NCBI GenBank assembly: GCA_007692755.1
Contig: REBL01000132.1
Coordinates: 1 to 64,000 of the forward strand
DNA from: Nodularia sp. (in: cyanobacteria)
GTDB lineage: Bacteria > Cyanobacteriota > Cyanobacteriia > Cyanobacteriales > Nostocaceae
Direction of reading: 5' to 3'
Length of the DNA: 64,000 nt
Below, piece after piece: positions 26,868 to 34,935 of this stretch (position 1 is the first letter of the stretch; the number at the start of each line of letters is the position of its first letter). Under the pieces are notes generated by a model. That model was not told the DNA's origin and searched no databases. It saw nothing but the letters and a program-made list of their open reading frames with translations. Position numbers and translations under genes: made by a program.

Positions 26868-28417
26868 TGAAAATTTATCCTGGTTTGTTTGCTTATCTAA
26901 ATAACGCTCCTTCGATATCAGAGCATTCTCAATTACAAGCTAGTCAACGTCCGATCATTGTTCTAGAATCAGATGAGGATTTAATCATCCCAGCTTGGTT
27001 AATTCCTATTGCTGATAGAGTTTATGAAATTTGTTTTCCTTACTTGCAACCTACTAATTTACAACATCACAATTTTGAATTGGAGTCTGCATTAAATTTA
27101 GATATTTCTGGACAGTCTTATACTTTGCGCGTTAGTGATGAAGTCCTAGATTTAGAAACTATCAAGGAAGAAGCAGAAATAGCAGAATGGGAAAATAAGT
27201 TAGGTGAATGTTTAGATAAAACAACATCTGAACTAATGCGGCTATTTATTGGAATGTTTGCGGAAATATTGAAGAATAAAAAAACAGGAAAAGCAGAAAT
27301 TTTACTAACTGAATTAGCCGAAAAGTTAAATTTAGTAGATATTGAAGATGCAAATTTGCCAATTGTAGTTAGTTTAGATAAAAGATACAAACTACGTCGC
27401 AAGTTAAAGGAAATAAGTAATAAATTACGCCATCAACTCAGAAGACAAGCAGAATTGATGCCTGTAGGTAGAATTCAAGAAATGGATAGTTATTGTCTCC
27501 GTGATTATGTCCGCAGACCTGGTGTAACTCCTATAGAAAAATCAGGTTCAAAGCAGCAGTTAATGGGTATTCAACGTTATCAAGATTTTAACACTGCTGA
27601 GAATAAATTCGTAGTTTATTTTAGTCAAATTTTACATTTAAACTGTTTTCAATATGAGAAAAATGGAGCTAGTCAATTCCAAAAAGAAATTGAAAAAATC
27701 AGGTTAACAATTGATTTATTTCAACAACAGCCGATAGTTAAAAATATTCAAGATAGAACCTATCAATTTAAAAAACCGAATTATGTTTTACAACAAAATC
27801 CTATATATAGAAGTTTTTACCAAGCTTATTTAGAATATCTGCACAAAAAGTATGAAAAACAGAAATTATGGATGTTCAGAAATGCCCTATTATCTGATAG
27901 CGTTTATATTTATTTAACAGCAGCATTATTAAAATTTCAGGCAATAAATATAAATGCTAATTTAGCTATTATTGGTAATTTTACTCCCGATAAGGGACGT
28001 TATATTCAAAGGCAACAAAATATTACAGTTAATGCATTTCTCCAAAAACAGGTTTATGTATTTAGTTTGAAAAGACCACCTACAAACATGATTTTTGATT
28101 GGATAATAACTTTAGAAATTCACCAATTAGATTCGATGGAGTTAGAAACTAAAAAATTAGTGTTTCCTATTTGGGTGTTTTGGTATCGTCCCAATGATTA
28201 TGCAATTATTCAGATACAAAAATATTTGCAAAATTTAAAAAAGCATTATCTTTTTGGACAAGGAATTGTATTTTATTTACAAAACCAAAATCAATCAATT
28301 ATATCAGAAGACTTACCTTTAGTGAAATTACCCGAAAATTTCACTGAACAAGGGTTTGCTCAAACTGTGGGAATGCTCACAAGTTTAATTAAAAAATCTG
28401 TAGAGTTATCAGTATAA
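26867..28417 (+). CDS. DUF2357 / McrC-like partner, nuclease motif apparently lost
   Basis: The 516-residue protein has the DUF2357 pattern: an N-terminal beta-rich part, then a helical middle containing TAENKFVVYF, the conserved core of McrC relatives, and a C-terminal region where McrC carries a PD-(D/E)XK nuclease. In that region I can find MIFDWIITLEIHQ but no aspartate followed at a proper distance by ExK or DxK, so cleavage activity is doubtful. The gene begins inside the stop of the McrB-like gene. It is followed two bases later by the helicase gene. Confidence 0.7.
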   Translation: MKIYPGLFAYLNNAPSISEHSQLQASQRPIIVLESDEDLIIPAWLIPIADRVYEICFPYLQPTNLQHHNFELESALNLDISGQSYTLRVSDEVLDLETIKEEAEIAEWENKLGECLDKTTSELMRLFIGMFAEILKNKKTGKAEILLTELAEKLNLVDIEDANLPIVVSLDKRYKLRRKLKEISNKLRHQLRRQAELMPVGRIQEMDSYCLRDYVRRPGVTPIEKSGSKQQLMGIQRYQDFNTAENKFVVYFSQILHLNCFQYEKNGASQFQKEIEKIRLTIDLFQQQPIVKNIQDRTYQFKKPNYVLQQNPIYRSFYQAYLEYLHKKYEKQKLWMFRNALLSDSVYIYLTAALLKFQAININANLAIIGNFTPDKGRYIQRQQNITVNAFLQKQVYVFSLKRPPTNMIFDWIITLEIHQLDSMELETKKLVFPIWVFWYRPNDYAIIQIQKYLQNLKKHYLFGQGIVFYLQNQNQSIISEDLPLVKLPENFTEQGFAQTVGMLTSLIKKSVELSV

Positions 28418-28419
28418 GT

Positions 28420-30009
28420 ATGAATAAACAAGAATTTTGGAGAGAATTGCAAAAATTCATCTATCAATCTGGTGAAATTTCAGAAGTTATTCAAGCACAA
28501 TGGGAGAAATCAGTTGAGATTTATAATTCTCCATCATTACCCACACAATTAATTATTGAAACAGTTTGCAATGGTGCAGTTTATTTGAATGAGCATTCGC
28601 ATTTAAACTTCCCTGCAATTACTCCTCATATTCCCCTGAGTGGAAATCAACAAATAGCATTAGAAATGGCACTTTCAAATAGTTCTATTTCTTTAATTTC
28701 TGGAGCAGCTGCTACAGGGAAAACTCGCATTGCACATAATTTGATTCATGCAGCTATCAACCATTCTCATCGAGTTCTAATTTTAACTCATCACCCTGTA
28801 TCTTTAACAGCTTATCGCAACCTAGTAACATATCCGTTCTTACTATCCCAAGACCAAGAATATCATCAATGGATGATTAATCAATTGCGTTCTCAAAATT
28901 TAGCACAACCGCAGATGGATTATTTACCATTACATCTGCTACCAGATGCAGAATTAGCAAAACTGCGAACACGAGCCAAATTAGAAAAATGGTTGCCAAT
29001 TATTGAAAATAACTCATATCCAGAATTAACAGAACTCTTAACATCAGAATTTACTCACTTATCACAACCACGCATTCAACTATTAGCTTACAGGCTCAAA
29101 AAATTAGCCCCATTATTACAACAACAATTAAAATTGAATCAAATTTATAATAATCTGTCAGCACAAGGAATTCAAGAACTTGCTAATCAACTTATGGAAA
29201 ATTCACAAGTCCCAGTTTTGGGTACTGTTGCCGAATTTATGCGACCAGAAAATCAATCATTATGGCAAACAAATTTTGATTTAATCATTGTAGAAGAAGC
29301 ACAGCATCTAAACTGGATAGAATTAATACTGTTATCTGGATTATGTCATAAAATGGTTTTGTTTGGGGAATCAACACCCATAAATTATCATTTATCTCGA
29401 AACATAAACTCATTTTTTATCCGATTTCATCAATGTTTCTCATGGTTAAAACAGCATTTACTTCCAGCTTATGTTTATCAACTTAAAGAACATTTTAGAC
29501 TACATAGAGAAATAGCCGAACTTGTTTACCCATGTATTTGTAACGATTGGATACAAACTCAATACTGGAATATTGACGATCCTCTTCCTGAAATTACACA
29601 AAGATTAGTTTGGCAAGATGTAGCTCACGAAAATGCAGGAAAGCAAATTGTTAACTTTATTCAAAGTTTGAATCCAGAAATTATTTCTCAAATCGGAATT
29701 ATTACATTTTCTATAGAAGAGCGGGATTATCTTAGAAAGAATTTATCTAAAGATAATGTCAAGAATAGTAAAATATTCGTTGGTGCAGTAGCAGAATGGT
29801 ATGGAAATGAAAGACAGATTGTTATTCTTAATTGCTCAGGTAATCCTCAAACTATTCTTTCAGAAGATATCAATATAGCACTAACAAGAGGAAGAGATTA
29901 TTTATTTTTATTTGGTGATTATGATTTATGGAAACAACATAATTCTCCAATCAAATCATTATTATATCAAACAGGATTATATCAGGAACGTTTAATTAAA
30001 TTAGCATGA
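28420..30009 (+). CDS. Short superfamily 1 helicase/NTPase (UvrD/Upf1-like)
   Basis: The 529-residue protein has Walker A SGAAATGKTR near residues 93-102, motif II IVEEAQ near 290-295, motif III GEST, a motif IV-like LKEHFRLHREIAELV, and motif VI NIALTRGRDYLFLFG near 484-498. This is an SF1 helicase core with a DEAQ-type box (EEAQ). The order and spacing resemble Upf1/DNA2-like enzymes but with shortened accessory domains. In this operon it may translocate on DNA or RNA to deliver the nuclease. It ends in a 4-base overlap with the PLD gene. Confidence 0.75.
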   Translation: MNKQEFWRELQKFIYQSGEISEVIQAQWEKSVEIYNSPSLPTQLIIETVCNGAVYLNEHSHLNFPAITPHIPLSGNQQIALEMALSNSSISLISGAAATGKTRIAHNLIHAAINHSHRVLILTHHPVSLTAYRNLVTYPFLLSQDQEYHQWMINQLRSQNLAQPQMDYLPLHLLPDAELAKLRTRAKLEKWLPIIENNSYPELTELLTSEFTHLSQPRIQLLAYRLKKLAPLLQQQLKLNQIYNNLSAQGIQELANQLMENSQVPVLGTVAEFMRPENQSLWQTNFDLIIVEEAQHLNWIELILLSGLCHKMVLFGESTPINYHLSRNINSFFIRFHQCFSWLKQHLLPAYVYQLKEHFRLHREIAELVYPCICNDWIQTQYWNIDDPLPEITQRLVWQDVAHENAGKQIVNFIQSLNPEIISQIGIITFSIEERDYLRKNLSKDNVKNSKIFVGAVAEWYGNERQIVILNCSGNPQTILSEDINIALTRGRDYLFLFGDYDLWKQHNSPIKSLLYQTGLYQERLIKLA

Positions 30010-31709
30010 AATTGCAAATTCAACTATCTGGAACATTTCACCGTTTACTATTGAGTGGTACGAACACAACACCTACCTCTTTAGATGATTTGATGCGAGA
30101 AGTGCAAGCAGTAGCTACTCAAAACCGCAGACGAACACCCCAATTATTACGTCAATCTTTTGGCTTAGACTTTATCCCGGAAACAGTATTAATTAATTTA
30201 TGCAAACAAGTACAGATTAATGTTAATCAAAGTGAACTTTATCAAATACCAGCATTGAAATTATTACAACCAATTAAATCTCAATTAAATCACCAGATTG
30301 CTAACACCTATGATTATGAATTCACTTCTCGAGAAGGTAATTTAAAACTAACACCAGATGATCCACAAATACCAATTTTTACTAAAAATATTTCTGAAGA
30401 ATCAGGGATTTATAGTATTACTATAGAACAACCTAATTATCCAGGCTTAGATAATAAGTTTACGCAAAAAATATGGAAGTATAGCAAAGATTATTGGCAT
30501 GATTTACCCAAGGTTGAAAAAATAAAATATGTTTTGTCATCTCGTGACATAAATAAATTTTGTATTAATTATCAACAAGTTAAGATTTGGATTTCCATAC
30601 AAGAATTATCTTTAGACTTAAGAACAGCAATTACATTTTTAAGATTAAATCAAGAAAGTCAGATATCAAGCTTGTCAACATCAGTTAGATTGTTAGTTGA
30701 GGAATATCAATCAAAATATAAATATCAACCAATCAATATACCTGATAAACTACAACCTAATGCTTTTTTAAATCCTAAAAACGGGTTTTTAATTCGTAGT
30801 GCTAAAAATCGGAGCATTATCCAGAAAATCATTAAAGATGCCCAGCAATTTTTGCTGATTTCTAGCTATATTATTGAGGATGAAGAATTAACAGAATTAA
30901 TTTTTGAAAAATCATCACAACTTCCTCAAGGAGTTTGGATATTAACGGACTTAAGAAACGAAATCCTAGATCGCATTGATGAACAAATATCAGGTAATAT
31001 ATCTTTACCGGAACAATACCAAATAACAGATGAACGCAAAAAAACTTGTTTAAAAATGCTCTTAAATGCGAATATTCCGATTCGTAGCGGTGCTTTTCAT
31101 TTAAAAACTTATATCTCTGAACAATATGCTTATTTAGGTTCTTGTAATCTCACTCGTGGAAGTTTAGATTTTAATAAAGAAGCAGGGATAATTGTTAGTA
31201 ATAATTTATTGCATCAACCGTTAATTGATTTATTCCATCAATTTTGGCAAAAACGCAGTAGATATGAGGTAATACCTGATCATAATATTAATGGCTTTCG
31301 TTGGCGTTCTTTGCTATATTCTAATCAAGAGCAATATGCAAAATATCCAAGTTTTTTGACTCCATCACAATATCAAAGAGATTTAATTAAGAATTTGATG
31401 GTTTTTAGGGGACAAGTAAAAATTTATAGTCGCAGTTTCCAACCATCAGCAGAAATAGCAACTTATCTGCGTTTGTTAGATTCAAATATTTTTATTGATT
31501 CAAGAATGTCAGTTAAGAATCAAAATTTTAATATTCATAGAATTAATAATCTTCACGCTAAAGTAACTATTTTAGGCAACCAAGTAGCGTATATTGGGGG
31601 AATTAATTTCAATTTTAGGGATTTAAATTTCCATGATTTAATGTATAAAACTAACGATAAAAGAGAAATTTCTCAAATAATTAGTCAACTACCATCATTA
31701 CATTCATAA
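30006..31709 (+). CDS. Phospholipase D-family nuclease-like protein with two HKD-type motifs
   Basis: The 567-residue protein has an N-terminal half without a recognised domain and a C-terminal PLD-like module. Motif one is HLK near residues 365-367 followed by GSCN. Motif two is HAK near 517-519 followed by GGIN. The histidine and lysine of both HxK motifs are kept, but the acidic residue is glutamate in the first and glycine in the second. Because PLD enzymes use the two histidines, activity is still plausible. It is a good candidate for the effector of the operon. Translation is coupled to the helicase by a 4-base overlap. Confidence 0.7.
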   Translation: MKLQIQLSGTFHRLLLSGTNTTPTSLDDLMREVQAVATQNRRRTPQLLRQSFGLDFIPETVLINLCKQVQINVNQSELYQIPALKLLQPIKSQLNHQIANTYDYEFTSREGNLKLTPDDPQIPIFTKNISEESGIYSITIEQPNYPGLDNKFTQKIWKYSKDYWHDLPKVEKIKYVLSSRDINKFCINYQQVKIWISIQELSLDLRTAITFLRLNQESQISSLSTSVRLLVEEYQSKYKYQPINIPDKLQPNAFLNPKNGFLIRSAKNRSIIQKIIKDAQQFLLISSYIIEDEELTELIFEKSSQLPQGVWILTDLRNEILDRIDEQISGNISLPEQYQITDERKKTCLKMLLNANIPIRSGAFHLKTYISEQYAYLGSCNLTRGSLDFNKEAGIIVSNNLLHQPLIDLFHQFWQKRSRYEVIPDHNINGFRWRSLLYSNQEQYAKYPSFLTPSQYQRDLIKNLMVFRGQVKIYSRSFQPSAEIATYLRLLDSNIFIDSRMSVKNQNFNIHRINNLHAKVTILGNQVAYIGGINFNFRDLNFHDLMYKTNDKREISQIISQLPSLHS

Positions 31710-31712
31710 TTT

Positions 31713-34073
31713 ATGACTATATTATTCAATTTGGAATCCTACATTGACGCGTGTCAATATGCTCTTATATTTAAAGATTCATTTGACCAATTAATTCCTG
31801 AATCTAGAGAAGCATACAAGTTTTTATTAGATAAATATGCGGAACATCGTTATTTAGCAGCACCAATTATTAATAATAATCGTCCATCACAGTTAATTAT
31901 TAATCCCACACAATTAAATTATCTTTCGGTAGGAACTAAACTAACTCAGGGAGAAAAACAACGTTTATTTATTATAAGTGATACATTAGACTTAATGACA
32001 CTGAGTACAAGTAATATTTTGGGGCGTAAAGATAGTTATTTATACAGTAGTGCTTACCATTACTGGAATCATTATACAGAAATTAATCAATATCAAATTA
32101 CAAAACCATTAATATTTGTCGATTTAGATAGTTTTGGTATTTCTAATTTAATTCCTATCAGTTTTACAAAAGCAGAAAATAGTTCTTACCAAATTCCCAT
32201 TCTTGATACTAGAAACAGACTAAACCTCGATCAGAGTTATGATTGTATAGAACAATATGCAATTATTTGTGATGAAATATCTCAGGTTTTATTGCATAAT
32301 TTTCCTGCATTTCTCAACAATGCAGAAACAGTTAATCATTTATCTGATTATTTAAAAAAGAATAACTTTTTGCACCTTATCCATTCATACATAAAACAAG
32401 AAGTTATAAACTTAATTATTGAAATTAAACACAATAACCAAATTTTTTATAAAGAAGTTATTTTATCAATATCAGACATTGCTAATATTCTTGTTCAGAA
32501 ACTAAATTTTAAGTACCTAAATGAACTAGCTAATACATATTCTCAATATCAGTTTGTATTAGTTAGTAAATATAATATGTTTGAGCAAATTAATCCACAA
32601 TTATCTAATTTTATTTGTCTTAAACCTAGTTATCAAGAGTTTGAGGGAATATGGACAGAGAAGAATAATTTAAATTTTCCTCTATTTGCTATTTACTTAG
32701 ATGAAATTGAATTTGCTGTTGCTATTGATAATCAGCAAGAATGGATTAAATTATCTCATGAAAGAGATGCTATTTCTTATGAGGGTAAACTTACTATTTT
32801 AATAGGAAGTATTCCTAACAAAAATCAAGATTTTGTTTGTATTCCCAAAGGTAGAACTAATGCTACTTTACCTATTAAACTTAATGGTAATGATTACTGT
32901 ATCAATCATGTACCACAAGATTACAGAATCGAAATTGAGAACTATCAAGAAAAACAAGAATTAGAGGAAATTCTGGTTCAAATTCAGTTTCATTTACAAC
33001 CTGGTTCTTTTCCAGAACTCAAGGTTAGAGATTTAGAAGATAAATATAAAATTCATACTGAATTTATAGATAGACAAAATATATCTGATAGTTATAGTTA
33101 TATTCCACCTGCAAAAATTACTGAAAATCGTCAGCAAAAATCATTATTTCAAATTCAACGGTTACAAAAAAGTATTAGTTTTCAAGACTTTAGAAAACAT
33201 TTAAATAAAATCACCAGTATATTAGATAGAATTAATAGTAACCCAGAGACACATAATAGCTATAATTCACTCATTAAAAGTATTAAAAATGCTCACCAAG
33301 ACCTCAATCAAAAACCTGATTTATTACAGTTTATAGATATTTCATCAAAGGAGCAAGTTGTTAATGAACTGATAACTGAATTAAAGAATGCTAATATTCC
33401 CACAATAGTTGATATTATATATAATACACTAATTTACAATCAACCATTAAATAACCAAAAAAAAGATTTTTTAGCAAATGCAATTATTCTAACTGGTAAA
33501 TTATATCAATTTTCAAAAAATCTATTATCAGATAGACTATTTGGTCAAGTACAATTTGATAAAGCTAGTAGAATTAAGTCTGGTAATTTTGAAAATGAAT
33601 ATCTACAATGTCTAGCTAGAATAGCTGTAAGTGAAAAATCACAAGATTTGTATTTCAGTTTATTTGAATCTCAATATAGTTTAGAAAAAAGTCAATACCT
33701 ATGGGGATATGGAAGGATTTTACTTTGGCACTATAATTTTAATTCATCAGATTCATTTCTAAATTATCAAGAACATTTTACGAAAATCCTGTATTATTTG
33801 TTGACTAAACATTATAAAAAATTCTCTGTTGGATATAAACAAAATGCTTTTTTATCTTTGATTTATCTCCTGACTTTTCGCGCTCATGACTCCAGCTTTT
33901 GTCAACCAGGCTCAGAAGAATTTTTGTTGGCAAATAAAGTTATTAAGTGTTTCCAAGAGGATAGAATTATTTTAAACACCGTCAGTAGAGAAAATTCGTT
34001 AAATCAATATTTCCAAGAAATGATTGAAGGCAGTTCAACCGTGGATGGAATAGCAAACCTTCTACAGGGTTGA
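31713..34073 (+). CDS. Unrecognised 786-residue last protein of the McrBC-like operon
   Basis: I do not recognise any domain in this 786-residue protein. It starts four bases after the PLD stop and uses the same A+T-rich codons, so it belongs to the operon. The middle (about 230-330) looks like mixed alpha/beta sequence. Residues about 420-480 are acidic and repetitive. The last 250 residues are helical with a conserved-looking segment ARIAVSEKSQDLYFSLFE and SQYLWGYGRILLW. No membrane segment or cysteine cluster is seen. A sensor, scaffold or target-recognition role is a guess from its position. Confidence 0.55.
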   Translation: MTILFNLESYIDACQYALIFKDSFDQLIPESREAYKFLLDKYAEHRYLAAPIINNNRPSQLIINPTQLNYLSVGTKLTQGEKQRLFIISDTLDLMTLSTSNILGRKDSYLYSSAYHYWNHYTEINQYQITKPLIFVDLDSFGISNLIPISFTKAENSSYQIPILDTRNRLNLDQSYDCIEQYAIICDEISQVLLHNFPAFLNNAETVNHLSDYLKKNNFLHLIHSYIKQEVINLIIEIKHNNQIFYKEVILSISDIANILVQKLNFKYLNELANTYSQYQFVLVSKYNMFEQINPQLSNFICLKPSYQEFEGIWTEKNNLNFPLFAIYLDEIEFAVAIDNQQEWIKLSHERDAISYEGKLTILIGSIPNKNQDFVCIPKGRTNATLPIKLNGNDYCINHVPQDYRIEIENYQEKQELEEILVQIQFHLQPGSFPELKVRDLEDKYKIHTEFIDRQNISDSYSYIPPAKITENRQQKSLFQIQRLQKSISFQDFRKHLNKITSILDRINSNPETHNSYNSLIKSIKNAHQDLNQKPDLLQFIDISSKEQVVNELITELKNANIPTIVDIIYNTLIYNQPLNNQKKDFLANAIILTGKLYQFSKNLLSDRLFGQVQFDKASRIKSGNFENEYLQCLARIAVSEKSQDLYFSLFESQYSLEKSQYLWGYGRILLWHYNFNSSDSFLNYQEHFTKILYYLLTKHYKKFSVGYKQNAFLSLIYLLTFRAHDSSFCQPGSEEFLLANKVIKCFQEDRIILNTVSRENSLNQYFQEMIEGSSTVDGIANLLQG

Positions 34074-34099
34074 ATAACTTATTATGTCAATACGAGACA

Positions 34100-34140
34100 A
34101 ACCCGCACTTCGACAAGCTCAGTGACCACCTGTGCGGGTT
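34100..34140. terminator. Candidate terminator after the McrBC-like operon
   Basis: A perfect 9-bp inverted repeat AACCCGCAC (34100-34108) and GTGCGGGTT (34132-34140) encloses a 23-base loop containing CTTCGACAAGCTCAGTG. It lies 27 bases after the last operon gene and is followed by AAAAACTTTAATTTTT. It may serve both convergent genes. The loop also resembles an interspersed cyanobacterial repeat. Confidence 0.55.
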
Positions 34141-34180
34141 AAAAACTTTAATTTTTAATTAGTCTAGGAAGAGTTTAATA

Positions 34181-34645
34181 TTATTCCTCTGTGGTTTCGG
34201 GAGTGAGAATTTTCGCACCTTCAAAAAAAAGAGACATCCAAGGTAAAGCGGCGAGAATTCCCGCTAAAACTACTAGAAATACAGAAAGTGCAAAAATTTG
34301 GTCACGAGGAATTTCCAGGACACCACGTAAAATTACTTCTCGCAATGCCGAAACAATAGTAATTTCTACTGCTGCACCTACAGATATATGCTGTTGTTGT
34401 AGGTAATCAAGTAACAGCCGAAATAACTCAACTAAAATCAAAATAAACAAAATATCAGAAGTTACCTCTCGTAAATCCAAGGGATGTAAAAAAGAGGAAA
34501 ACATATCTGCTAATCGAATCAGCATCACACCAAATAATCCCAAGCAGAGGGAAATAACAATGATGTCTTGAAAAATTTCTAAATTGCTGACAATTCTCTC
34601 TCGCTTAAACCAACCTTGTACTTCTGCAATCACCCGCTTCGGCAT
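34181..34645 (-). CDS. PsiE-family (phosphate-starvation-inducible) membrane protein
   Basis: The 154-residue protein has four hydrophobic segments (about residues 27-47, 63-83, 92-112, 118-142) and the FILILVELFRLLLDYL core typical of the PsiE family. PsiE proteins are small inner-membrane proteins of unknown biochemical role, named for Pho regulation in E. coli. No Pho box is evident upstream. It is convergent with the McrBC-like operon. Confidence 0.7.
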   Translation of the reverse strand: MPKRVIAEVQGWFKRERIVSNLEIFQDIIVISLCLGLFGVMLIRLADMFSSFLHPLDLREVTSDILFILILVELFRLLLDYLQQQHISVGAAVEITIVSALREVILRGVLEIPRDQIFALSVFLVVLAGILAALPWMSLFFEGAKILTPETTEE

Positions 34646-34888
34646 AGTAACTCCAGATATTTTAATTTAATCTACCCTTATAATAGGCAATTCAAAATTT
34701 TAAAACTTATTATTGGTCACCTTTTCAAATAAAAGTGTGGAAAATCATATATATCTAAATCCGAGTACAAAACCAAATCCAGTTAATTAAAAATTCTCCT
34801 CTCCCTTCTTAAACCTCCGCGAACCTACCCTGCGGGAACGCCTAACGGCGAATGCGTGAACCTTCGCGAACTTTGCGTTAAAAAAAAA

Positions 34889-34920
34889 GGTGCGTTGCGC
34901 TACGCGACAACACACCCTAC
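34889..34920. repeat. 32-bp interspersed repeat, copy A
   Basis: The sequence GGTGCGTTGCGCTACGCGAC followed by AACACACCCTAC is identical over 32 bases to 39247-39278. It lies in the spacer downstream of the GH57 gene, next to a degenerate GCGAA-type palindromic stretch (34810-34875). Confidence 0.85.
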
Positions 34921-34935
34921 CAACTTCATACTCAG

